Source: CAWCUU01 sp963798855 (GTDB taxonomy: Bacteria; Gemmatimonadota; Gemmatimonadetes; Longimicrobiales; RSA9). From it: DNA of 64,000 nucleotides. The stretch covers positions 682,001 to 746,000 of the forward strand of contig CAWCUU010000001.1 of NCBI GenBank assembly GCA_963798855.1. Direction: 5' to 3'. The notes under the pieces are model-generated. The model was not told the DNA's origin, did no database searches, and saw only the letters and a list, made by a program, of their open reading frames with translations. A program made the translations under genes and the position numbers. Positions 18,621 to 26,853 of the stretch are shown piece after piece. Numbering within the stretch: the first letter of the stretch is position 1; each line of letters begins with the position of its first letter.

Positions 18621-18692
18621 AAACGGGCGGCCGCCCGCCGGCGGCCGACGGGGCCGCGATCTGTCCCCGCCCTTCATGACAGCCGTGAATCG

Positions 18693-21600
18693 ATGAGGTA
18701 TCCCGATTATCCCCAGGACGTCGTCGCCCTCGAGGAGGAGATCCTCCAGCGCTGGCGCGACGAGGATCTCTTCCGCCGCACGCTCGAGGCGACGGCGGAC
18801 GGGGATGAATTCGTATTCTACGAGGGGCCGCCGACCGCGAATGGGCGCCCCGGCATTCACCACGTGCTGAGCCGCACGCTGAAGGACGTGATCTGCCGGT
18901 TCCGCTCCATGCAGGGACGTCACGTGACGCGGATCGCCGGCTGGGATACACACGGGCTCCCCGTCGAGATCGAGGCCGAGAAGAAGCTGGGCATCAGCGG
19001 CAAGCGCGAGATCGAGGAGGTCGGCGTCGCCCGCTTCAACGAGGTCTGCCGCGACAGCGTGTTCACCTACAAGGAGGACTGGGAGCGGCTCTCGGAGCGC
19101 ATCGGCTACTGGCTCGACTACTCCGACCCCTACATCACGTTTTCGCCCGACTATATCGAGAGTGTCTGGTGGATCCTCGCAGAGCTCGCGGCGAAGGACC
19201 TCATCTACAAGGGCTACAAGAGCGTCGCGTACTGTCCCCGATGTGGCACCGCGCTATCCTCGCACGAGGTGGCGCAGGGCTATCAGGACGTGGAGGATCC
19301 GTCGCTCCACTTCCTTGCGCCAGTGATCGAGCCGGGTGTCGTGGATCCCACGGCCCTGGCGCTGGAGGCGCCCGGCATCGACGACGACTGGACGCGCGCG
19401 TTCCTCGTCTGGACGACGACGCCATGGACGGTGCCGTCCAACGTCGCGCTCGCCGTGCACCCGGATCTCGACTATGTCGAGGTCGAGCACGCCGGGCGCA
19501 GACTGATCCTCGCCGAGGGACGGGTCGAGCCCGTGCTCGGCGAGGACGCGCGCATCGTCGCACGGCACCGCGGCGAGGACCTGGTCGGCTGGCGCTACCG
19601 TCGTCCGCTCGATCTCGTCGACGTGCCCGACGGCGCCGCGAACGCCTTCAAGGTGGTGGCGGAGGACTTCGTCAGCGCGGAGGATGGCACCGGGCTGGTG
19701 CATCTCGCCCCTGCGTTCGGCGCGGACGACTTCGCGGCGGGGCAGGAGCACGATCTGCCGATGCTGCGTCCGATCGATGATGCGGGACGATTCGAGGCGG
19801 GAGTGCCGCTCGTCGGCGGGCTGTGGGTGAAGGACGCGGACGACGTGCTGAGCGAGGACCTGCGCGCGAGAGGCCTGCTCTTCCGCTACGGCCGGATCAC
19901 ACACTCCTATCCGCACTGCTGGCGGTGCGAGAGCCCGCTGCTCTACGTCGCGCGCGATTCGTGGTACATCCGCACGACGCAGTACCGCGACGCGATGCTC
20001 GCCAACAACCGCGCGATCCACTGGTATCCGCCGGAGGTGGGCTCCGGCCGCATGGGGGAGTGGCTGGAGGGCAACATTGACTGGGCTCTCTCGCGCGAGC
20101 GCTACTGGGGCACGCCGCTGCCGATCTGGATCTGCGATGCGGACGCGGCTCACCTCGAGGTCATCGGCTCCTTCACCGAGCTGGCGGAGCGCGCCGGCGA
20201 GCTGCCGCCGGACTTCGATCCGCACAAGCCGGCAATCGACGAGGTCACCTGGAGCTGCCGCGACTGCGGCGGCGTCATGCGGCGCACGCCCGAGGTGATC
20301 GATGTCTGGTTCGACTCGGGCAGCGTGCCGTACGCCCAGTGGCACTACCCGTTCGAGAACGTGGACGAGTGGAAGCGCCACTTCCCCGCGGACTACATCT
20401 GCGAGGGTGTGGACCAGACGCGGGGCTGGTTCTATTCGCTGCTCGCGATATCGACCATGCTCGAGCTCGGGCCGTCGTACCGGAACGTGGTCGTCAACGA
20501 CCTCGTGCTCGACGCGCAGGGACAGAAGATGTCGAAGTCGCGTGGCAATGCCGTCGACCCCTGGGACGCCATTGGCCGCTTCGGCGCCGACGGCATCCGT
20601 TGGTACTTCCTGACGGCCAGCCAGCCGTGGGTACCGAAGCGCTTCGATGCGGAAGCGCTCGGCGAGGGCGCGCGGCGGGTGTTCGACACGCTGGCGAACA
20701 CGTACCGGTTCTTCGCCCTCTACGCCAATCTGGAAGGTTGGGTCGCGAGCGAAGCCGACCCGGCTGCAGCGGAGCGGCCCACGCTCGACTGCTGGATCCT
20801 GTCGCGAATGAACCGTCTCGCGCGCGGCGTCGCTGCCGACCTCGAAGCGTACGACATGACCCGGGCGTTCCGCGCCATCGGCGATTTCATCGTCGATGAT
20901 CTCTCGAACTGGTACGTGCGGCGCGGCCGGAGCCGGTTCTGGGGGAGCGCGGAGTCGCCCGACGCGAGGGCGGCCTTCCGCACGCTGGCGGATGTGCTGG
21001 CGACGACCGCGCGACTGCTCGCGCCCGCCATGCCGTTCCAGCCCGATTGGCTGCACCGCGCGGTAGAGGGTGGCTCGGTGCACCTGGCGGGCTTCCCACG
21101 GGTCGAGGAGCGACTCATCGACGACGGCCTCGAGAGCGAGATGGACGCTGCCCGCGTGCTCGCGCGGCTGGGGCGGGCGGCGCGGGAGCAGGCGCGGATC
21201 CGCGTCCGCCAGCCGCTGTCTACGGTCTTCGCGGTCCTGCCGCGCGCGCAGGTGCTGCGCCCCGCGGTGCTCGACATCGTGAAGGACGAGCTGAACGTGA
21301 AGGAGATCCGCTTCCTGGAGACGGCCTCCGAGCTGGTAACGTTCCGCGCGACGCCGAACTTCCGCGTGCTCGGACCGCGCTTCGGACCCCGCGTGAGCGC
21401 GGTGGCGGCCGCACTCGCTGCGCTCGGCTCGGATCGGCTCGCGGCGTTCCGTGGCGGGCAGCCACTGCGCGTCGAAGTGGAAGGCGAGACGGTGGAGCTG
21501 GGTCCTGACGACGTCGAGGTGCGGCAGGAGGCCCGGGGCGAGCTCGTCGTGGAGAGCGATGAAGGCTACACCGTAGCGCTCGACCCGACGATCGGGCCGG

Positions 21601-21875
21601 AGCTGCGGCTGGAGGGGCTGGCGCGCGAGCTCGTGAATCGAGTTCAGCGGCTCCGGCGCGATGCGGGGCTGGAGGTCCAGGACCGCATCCGCCTCGGGGT
21701 CGGCGCGGCGGGCGAGCTCGCCGCCGCGGCGGAGCGGCACCGGGACTATCTCGTCGCAGAGACTCTGGCCCGGGATTTTCATGTGGGAACCGATGTGGCG
21801 GAAGCGGCGTATGCCCACGTTCGTGACGTGGAGATCGACGGGCATGTCGCTCGCGTCGGGATCAGCGTAGCCTAG
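18693..21875 (+). CDS. ileS: isoleucyl-tRNA synthetase, IleRS2-like
   Basis: The 1060-aa class I synthetase charges tRNA(Ile). Visible parts are the ATP-site signature PTANGRPGIHH (about residues 48-58), the large CP1 editing domain with WTTTPWTVPSN, KMSKSRGN, and the C-terminal anticodon-binding region. In the signature the usual HIGH is GIHH, an exchange of the first and third positions that is described for some eukaryote-like IleRS2 enzymes and linked to mupirocin resistance. It is the only ileS in the window. No T-box leader is seen in the 72-bp gap before it. Confidence 0.95.
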   Translation: MRYPDYPQDVVALEEEILQRWRDEDLFRRTLEATADGDEFVFYEGPPTANGRPGIHHVLSRTLKDVICRFRSMQGRHVTRIAGWDTHGLPVEIEAEKKLGISGKREIEEVGVARFNEVCRDSVFTYKEDWERLSERIGYWLDYSDPYITFSPDYIESVWWILAELAAKDLIYKGYKSVAYCPRCGTALSSHEVAQGYQDVEDPSLHFLAPVIEPGVVDPTALALEAPGIDDDWTRAFLVWTTTPWTVPSNVALAVHPDLDYVEVEHAGRRLILAEGRVEPVLGEDARIVARHRGEDLVGWRYRRPLDLVDVPDGAANAFKVVAEDFVSAEDGTGLVHLAPAFGADDFAAGQEHDLPMLRPIDDAGRFEAGVPLVGGLWVKDADDVLSEDLRARGLLFRYGRITHSYPHCWRCESPLLYVARDSWYIRTTQYRDAMLANNRAIHWYPPEVGSGRMGEWLEGNIDWALSRERYWGTPLPIWICDADAAHLEVIGSFTELAERAGELPPDFDPHKPAIDEVTWSCRDCGGVMRRTPEVIDVWFDSGSVPYAQWHYPFENVDEWKRHFPADYICEGVDQTRGWFYSLLAISTMLELGPSYRNVVVNDLVLDAQGQKMSKSRGNAVDPWDAIGRFGADGIRWYFLTASQPWVPKRFDAEALGEGARRVFDTLANTYRFFALYANLEGWVASEADPAAAERPTLDCWILSRMNRLARGVAADLEAYDMTRAFRAIGDFIVDDLSNWYVRRGRSRFWGSAESPDARAAFRTLADVLATTARLLAPAMPFQPDWLHRAVEGGSVHLAGFPRVEERLIDDGLESEMDAARVLARLGRAAREQARIRVRQPLSTVFAVLPRAQVLRPAVLDIVKDELNVKEIRFLETASELVTFRATPNFRVLGPRFGPRVSAVAAALAALGSDRLAAFRGGQPLRVEVEGETVELGPDDVEVRQEARGELVVESDEGYTVALDPTIGPELRLEGLARELVNRVQRLRRDAGLEVQDRIRLGVGAAGELAAAAERHRDYLVAETLARDFHVGTDVAEAAYAHVRDVEIDGHVARVGISVA

Positions 21876-21883
21876 GCGGCCGG

Positions 21884-22444
21884 ATGTCGGCCGGGGATGG
21901 GGAAGAGCGGAACGTGTCGGAAGCGACCGCGGTTCAGGACGCCGCCGTGCAATCCTGGAATGGTGGCAAGAGCGTCATCTTCATCGCGATCGTGATGGCG
22001 GTCGTCGTCACGGACTTCATCAGCAAGGTGCTGGTGCAGCGGACCTTTCAGCTGTACGACCAGGTGGACGTGATCGGCGATTACGTGCGCTTCACCTACA
22101 TCTACAATCCCGGCGCGGCGTTCGGGATCCATCTCGGACCCTACAGCCGATTGATCTTCCTCGTCCTGTCCGTGATCGCACTGGTCGCCCTCGCGGCGAT
22201 GTACTGGGTCACCCCCGCAGCGGACCGGGTCCGCCTCACGGCGATCGCGCTGATCTGCGGCGGCGCTCTCGGCAACCTCGCCGACCGCGTCCGCTCCGTC
22301 CACGGCGTGGTGGATTTCGTCGATGTCGGCGTCGGCACTCTGCGCTGGCCCGTCTTCAACGTGGCCGACGTCGCGGTGACGCTCGGCGCCATCTTTCTCG
22401 CCCTCTCCCTCTGGAAGGAGGAGCGGCACGAGGATGGCGGATGA
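21884..22444 (+). CDS. lspA: lipoprotein signal peptidase
   Basis: LspA removes signal peptides of diacylated prolipoproteins. The 186-aa protein has four TM helices and the two catalytic aspartates in GGALGNLADRV and VFNVADVAVTLG, plus YNPGAAFGI. It begins 8 bp after ileS. The ATG at 21884 has only a weak ribosome site; a GTG at 21914 would shorten it by 10 residues and is also possible. Its end overlaps rluD by 11 bp. The ileS-lspA-rluD order is common in bacteria. Confidence 0.92.
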   Translation: MSAGDGEERNVSEATAVQDAAVQSWNGGKSVIFIAIVMAVVVTDFISKVLVQRTFQLYDQVDVIGDYVRFTYIYNPGAAFGIHLGPYSRLIFLVLSVIALVALAAMYWVTPAADRVRLTAIALICGGALGNLADRVRSVHGVVDFVDVGVGTLRWPVFNVADVAVTLGAIFLALSLWKEERHEDGG

Positions 22445-23447
22445 AGCCGAACCCAGGGAAGACCACCCCTCGGCCGGGGAGCGCCGTAGCCTGAGCGTCG
22501 GCGACGACGGGGTGGGCGAGCGGATCGATCGCTTCGTTGCGGCCGCGCTCCCCGAGCTCTCGCGTACGCGCGTCGAACGGCTCCTGCAGGACGGCCACGT
22601 CCTGCTGAACGGTCAGCCGCCTCGCAAGAGCCAGCGGATGGAGGCCGGGGACCGGATCGAGGTCTTCGTTCCTGCGGCTCGCCCCACCGAGATCCTGCCT
22701 GAGGCCATCCCGCTCCGCATCGTCCACCAGGACGCCGACCTCCTCGTGGTGGACAAGCCCGCCGGCCTGGTCGTTCACCCGGCGCCGGGTCACCGCACGG
22801 GGACGCTCGTCAATGCGCTGCTGCACCACGTGCCGGACCTTTCCGGAATCGGAGGCGTTGCCCGCCCGGGAATCGTGCACCGGCTGGACCGGGACACCTC
22901 CGGCCTGCTCATCGTCGCGAAGAACGATCGGGCGCACCGTCGCCTGTCGGAGGCGCTGAAGCGGCGCGAGATCCGCCGTATCTACCTCGCAGTCTGCTGG
23001 GGGCACCTCGCCTCCGACCGGCAGGTGGTGGACGCGCCGCTCGGTCGCTCCGCCTCCGATCGCCGCCGCATCGCCGTCCTGGAGGGCGGACGTCGCGCCC
23101 GCACACGATTCACCCGCCTCGAGCGCTGGCGCGCCGCAGATCTGCTGCAGGCGGAGCTGGACACCGGTCGCACCCATCAGATCCGCGTGCATCTCTCGCA
23201 CATCGGGCATCCCGTCGTGGGGGACGCCGACTACGGCGGCGGCGGCGCCCGCCGTATCAGCGGCCCGGACCAGCTCTGGGCACGCGAACTGGCGCGGCGA
23301 GTGCCGCGCCAGTTCCTGCACGCATGGCGGCTCCGCTTCCCGCACCCCGCGGATGGCCGTGACATGCGTTTCGAGAGCTCCCTGCCCGAGCCGCTCGCGT
23401 CGGCCGCGGCGTGGGCCCGCGGCACGTCCACACCGGTCGGTGGTTGA
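22434..23447 (+). CDS. rluD: RluD-type 23S rRNA pseudouridine synthase
   Basis: The 337-aa enzyme makes pseudouridines in 23S rRNA. An S4 RNA-binding domain (about 28-85, ERIDRFVAAALPELSRTRVERL) precedes the catalytic domain with aspartate in HRLDRDTSGLLIVAKND. RTHQIRVHLSHIGHPVVGD and LHAWRLRFPHP are also conserved. It overlaps lspA by 11 bp. The stop codon overlaps the -35 of the promoter that opens the chemosensory operon, so transcription of the next cluster can start here independently. Confidence 0.93.
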   Translation: MADEAEPREDHPSAGERRSLSVGDDGVGERIDRFVAAALPELSRTRVERLLQDGHVLLNGQPPRKSQRMEAGDRIEVFVPAARPTEILPEAIPLRIVHQDADLLVVDKPAGLVVHPAPGHRTGTLVNALLHHVPDLSGIGGVARPGIVHRLDRDTSGLLIVAKNDRAHRRLSEALKRREIRRIYLAVCWGHLASDRQVVDAPLGRSASDRRRIAVLEGGRRARTRFTRLERWRAADLLQAELDTGRTHQIRVHLSHIGHPVVGDADYGGGGARRISGPDQLWARELARRVPRQFLHAWRLRFPHPADGRDMRFESSLPEPLASAAAWARGTSTPVGG

Positions 23448-23473
23448 CCCCCGCCGGAGCGGCGGTCTATCTT
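23444..23473 (+). promoter_or_regulatory. promoter of the chemosensory/MglA operon
   Basis: TTGACC-18 bp-TATCTT ends 37 bp before the cheW ATG at 23511. It is the only clear promoter before the long co-directional run that ends at about 38.2 kb. Confidence 0.6.
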
Positions 23474-23510
23474 GCAACGCCCACCCCGAGGTTCCGCACA
23501 GGAAGGCGAC

Positions 23511-24020
23511 ATGCAGTCCGACACGGCCGTCGCGGAATCATCCGGCGGCGCCGCTCCGAGCGCGCCGGTCTGGATCGTCTTCGAATGTGACCACCACCGT
23601 TTCGGTCTCCCCATCGACAGCGTCCGCGAAGTCCTGCCGCCGCACGCGTTCACGCGCCTTCCCGGTGCCATCCCGGTCGCTTGCGGCCTGATCGGTTTGC
23701 GCGGGCGGGTCGTCACGGTTTTCGATTTCGGCGCGGCGGTAGGCCTCCGTCGGGCATCCGCGCAGCCGGACTTTCGGATCGTGCTGGTGGAGCGCGGCTC
23801 CGCCGCCATCGGCCTGGCGGTGGAGCGGATGCTCGGCACGGCGAGCGGCCCCGCCGAGGCCCGCTCCACCGGGGACCGCTCCACGGAAGGGTCAGCCGTG
23901 ACGCTCGAGGATGAGGCCGTGCTCGGCGGCGGCTCGATCGATGGTCGGCCCTTTGTCGCCGTGAACGGGGAGCGCCTGCTCGTGGGACTCCTCGCCAGCC
24001 AGCGGAAGGATGACAGGTGA
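23511..24020 (+). CDS. cheW: CheW-like chemotaxis adaptor
   Basis: The 169-aa protein is a single CheW domain (about 18-160) that couples receptors to CheA: VWIVFECDHHRFGLPIDSVR, LPGAIPVACGLIGLRGRVV and VLVERGSAAIGLAVERM are recognisable. The ATG at 23511 has AGGAAGG about 5 nt upstream. It abuts cheY directly. A second, more diverged CheW domain protein closes the same gene run at 36.4 kb, so two different signalling complexes, or one mixed array, may form. Confidence 0.88.
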   Translation: MQSDTAVAESSGGAAPSAPVWIVFECDHHRFGLPIDSVREVLPPHAFTRLPGAIPVACGLIGLRGRVVTVFDFGAAVGLRRASAQPDFRIVLVERGSAAIGLAVERMLGTASGPAEARSTGDRSTEGSAVTLEDEAVLGGGSIDGRPFVAVNGERLLVGLLASQRKDDR

Positions 24021-24383
24021 ATGGAAAAACGCGTTCTGATCTGTGACGATGCGATCTTCATGCGCACGATGCTCGGAGACATCCTCGAGCAGGCTGGCTT
24101 CCAGGTCTCCGGTCAGGCGGCGACGGGTGCCGAAGCGCTGGAGAGATACAGGGAGCTGAAGCCGGATCTGGTGATCATGGACATCGTCATGCCGGACATG
24201 GGCGGCATCGACGCGGTGCGCGCGATCATCGGCGAGTTTCCGGATGCGCGCATCCTCATGTGCAGCGCGATGGGACAGCAGGCGCTGGTCATCGAAGCGG
24301 TGGAGGCCGGCGCACGCGACTTCGTCGTCAAGCCGTTCCAGCCCTCGCGCGTCCTGGAGGCCGTGCAGCGCGTGCTCGGCTGA
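24021..24383 (+). CDS. cheY: CheY-like single-domain response regulator
   Basis: This is a 120-aa receiver alone, with D9/D10, phospho-acceptor D54 in VIMDIVMPDMGG, a switch serine in CSAMGQQ and K104 in FVVKPFQPSRV. It lies between cheW and cheA and is the likely target of that kinase. With no output domain, it probably acts by protein contact, on a motor or on the PATAN/MglA proteins encoded downstream. The adjacent cheC gene supplies a phosphatase for it. Confidence 0.92.
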   Translation: MEKRVLICDDAIFMRTMLGDILEQAGFQVSGQAATGAEALERYRELKPDLVIMDIVMPDMGGIDAVRAIIGEFPDARILMCSAMGQQALVIEAVEAGARDFVVKPFQPSRVLEAVQRVLG

Positions 24384-24404
24384 GCGCTCGCGGACTGGAG
24401 CGTC

Positions 24405-26225
24405 GTGGACCGATCGCGTTATCAGGACCTGTACGCCGCCGAGGCCGCGGACCACCTCGCGCGCCTCGGTCACGCGTTGCTGGCTCTCGAGGGTGGCGAT
24501 GCTGCGGCCGCGACGGAGGAGGCGTTCCGCGCGGTCCACACGCTGAAGGGGATGGCCGCGACGATGGGCTTCGCCGACGTCGCCGAGCGCGCACACCGGC
24601 TGGAAGGGACGCTCGAGAGCGTCCGCGGCGGCGTGGGGCCCCGCGATCAGTCGGTCGTGGACCACCTCCTCTCTCTCGCGGATGGACTGGAGGCGGCCGT
24701 ACACGCATCGCTGGCCGAGGGACCTCTGGTGTCGGAGCCCGCATCGCGATCTCCGGAGCGGGACACCGTCGGCGAACCGGCCGCATCCGCGCCCGCCGGC
24801 GACCATGACGCGGCCGCCGCGGCGGCGGGCGAGACGGTGCTGATCGTTCAGCTGAGGCGGGACACGCCGCTGATCGCCGCCCGGGCCACGGTGCTACGCA
24901 CGCGCCTCGAGGGCGTGGGACCGATCCTGGCGACGGAGCCGGACCCCGGCGCGGCGGAGTTCAGCGGAGAGCTCCGCTTCCGATTCGGGGCGGGTACCGA
25001 CCTGGAGCGGTTGCGTTCGCTGCTGGAGTCGGACGGCGACATCGCGCGTTTCCATTTCGCGCGCGCCCCTCAGCCGGGGGCGGCTGCGCCGGCTCCATCG
25101 ACGCGAGTCGAGCTGAGCCGCCTCGACGAGTTGGCCGAGGGGGTGGCGCAGCTCGCGCAGCTGCACGGTCGGCTGCGCTCGCTGATCGGGGATGAGGGAC
25201 CGCTGGCCGATGTGGTGGACCGCGCGGTCACGGAGATGGACAGGCTGAACGAGACGGTCCTCGCGTTGCGCATGGTCCCGCTGCGGGAAGCGTTCGCGCC
25301 CCTGCCGCGGATCGCGCGGGACGCCGCGCGGCGGCTCGACCGGCGGGTCGAGCTCAGGTTGGAGGGAGAGGACGTCGGGCTCGATCGGGCGATCGTCGAG
25401 GCGCTCGCGGACCCGCTCGCGCACCTTTTGCGCAATGCGGTGGACCATGGCATCGAAGCTCCGCAGGAGAGGAGCGCCGCGGGCAAGCCTGAGGTCGGGC
25501 GCATCGAGGTGAGCGCCGAGCGCGAGCGTTCGCGGGTCACGATACGCGTCCGCGATGACGGACGCGGAGTGCCGGTCGAGCAGGTGCGCGAGCGTGCCAC
25601 CGCGTTGGGCCTCATCGGCCATTCCGCAGGGGAGCTGGATGGCGATGAGCTCCTCGGGATCCTGAGCCGGTCCGGCTTCTCGACGGCCGACCAGGTGAGT
25701 CAGATCTCGGGTCGTGGGGTAGGGCTGGACATCGTGGCGGAGGGGATCCGCTCCCTCGGCGGCTCGGTGGGCATGCACAGCACCCCGGGTGCGGGGACGA
25801 CCTTCACTCTGCACGTGCCGCTCACTCTCGCGGTCGCGCAGGCGCTTCGCGTCCGCGTCGGGGCCGAGGACTACCTCATCCCCGTGACGCACGTGCTCGA
25901 GGTGGTCGAGATCGAGGCGGATTCGCTCGTTTCTCGAGGTGCCGGAGAGGCGCTAAGGCTGCGAGGTGAGGTGGTCCCCCTGGTGCGCATCGGCGCGCTG
26001 CTCGATACTCCCGGGCGTGGATCCGGGGCGGCTGCCGTTATCGCGTCCGTCGGCTCGCGTCGGGGCGCGCTCGTCGTCGATGAGCTGATCGGCCGCTCAC
26101 AGATCACGCTCCAGTCGTTCGAGCCGCCGGTCGGCACCCTACGTCTCTTCGCGGGTGCGACCCTGCTGCCTGACGGCCGCGCCGCTCTGATCCTCGATCC
26201 GGCAAGCGTTCTGCGAGGGGAGTGA
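24405..26225 (+). CDS. cheA: CheA chemotaxis histidine kinase
   Basis: The 606-aa kinase starts at GTG 24405. Domains in order: Hpt (1-105, phospho-acceptor His45 in AVHTLKGMAATMGF), a linker and divergent P2-like region (about 140-215), a dimerisation domain (about 230-290), a HATPase (N-box HLLRNAVDHGIE, G1 RDDGRGV, G2 GRGVGLDIV) and a CheW-like regulatory domain (about 460-600). It should phosphorylate CheY at 24021. No cheR or cheB is nearby, so classical receptor methylation is not encoded in this cluster. Confidence 0.93.
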   Translation: MDRSRYQDLYAAEAADHLARLGHALLALEGGDAAAATEEAFRAVHTLKGMAATMGFADVAERAHRLEGTLESVRGGVGPRDQSVVDHLLSLADGLEAAVHASLAEGPLVSEPASRSPERDTVGEPAASAPAGDHDAAAAAAGETVLIVQLRRDTPLIAARATVLRTRLEGVGPILATEPDPGAAEFSGELRFRFGAGTDLERLRSLLESDGDIARFHFARAPQPGAAAPAPSTRVELSRLDELAEGVAQLAQLHGRLRSLIGDEGPLADVVDRAVTEMDRLNETVLALRMVPLREAFAPLPRIARDAARRLDRRVELRLEGEDVGLDRAIVEALADPLAHLLRNAVDHGIEAPQERSAAGKPEVGRIEVSAERERSRVTIRVRDDGRGVPVEQVRERATALGLIGHSAGELDGDELLGILSRSGFSTADQVSQISGRGVGLDIVAEGIRSLGGSVGMHSTPGAGTTFTLHVPLTLAVAQALRVRVGAEDYLIPVTHVLEVVEIEADSLVSRGAGEALRLRGEVVPLVRIGALLDTPGRGSGAAAVIASVGSRRGALVVDELIGRSQITLQSFEPPVGTLRLFAGATLLPDGRAALILDPASVLRGE

Positions 26226-26229
26226 GGAG

Positions 26230-26853
26230 ATGATGAACCTCCGTGAGCTTGGAGAGCTGCAGCTCGATGGTCTGCGGGAGGTCGCGAACGTCGGTGCCGG
26301 TCACGCAGCGACCGCGCTCTCGCAGCTGACGGAGCGCCGCATCGGGGTCGAGGTGCCCCGCCTGAGAATCGCGCGCTTGGCGGATGTCGCTCCGCTGGAC
26401 GCGAGCGCGCCGGCCGGCGTCGCTGGGGTGCTCTTTCAGGTGCTCGGCGATGCGACGGGTCGATGCATCCAGATCTTCCCCGCCCCCACCGCATCGCGTA
26501 TCGCCGAGATCCTGCTGCGCCGCGCGCCCGTGCCGTTCCCTGACGGCTTCGCCGAGATGGAGCGCTCCGCCCTGATGGAGGTGGGGAACATCGTGACCGG
26601 TGCCTACCTGAGCGCCCTGTCGGATTTCCTCGGGCTCCTGCTGCTCGCTTCGGTGCCGCGGCTGGTCGTGGGTGCCGCCGCCGCGGTGCTCGGCAGCGAC
26701 GCGCGGCCTTCCGGCTCGAGCGAAGATCTGGTTCTGTGCATCGACACGCACTTCTCGATGGAGGATTCGGACGCGGAGCTGGACGGCCATTTCCTCCTCC
26801 TGCCCGATCCGCCTGCGCTGCGGTCCATCTTCCAGGCGCTGCGACTCGCGTGA
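26230..26853 (+). CDS. cheC: CheC-type CheY-P phosphatase
   Basis: The 207-aa protein carries both active-site helices of the CheC family: DGLREVAN near residue 13 and SALMEVGN near residue 113, each matching the D/S-x3-E-x2-N pattern. It should dephosphorylate CheY and end the signal. Two intact sites favour CheC over the single-site FliY/CheX types. Spacing to cheA is 4 bp. No cheD is next to it, although CheC often pairs with CheD elsewhere. Its stop overlaps the next gene (GTGA). Confidence 0.85.
   Translation: MMNLRELGELQLDGLREVANVGAGHAATALSQLTERRIGVEVPRLRIARLADVAPLDASAPAGVAGVLFQVLGDATGRCIQIFPAPTASRIAEILLRRAPVPFPDGFAEMERSALMEVGNIVTGAYLSALSDFLGLLLLASVPRLVVGAAAAVLGSDARPSGSSEDLVLCIDTHFSMEDSDAELDGHFLLLPDPPALRSIFQALRLA

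Noticed and set aside
19254..21845. An 863-codon open frame on the minus strand opposite ileS.
   Set aside because: Strong G/C third-position bias of ileS leaves the antisense strand open; its translation is rich in Arg, His, Glu and Gln without any domain.
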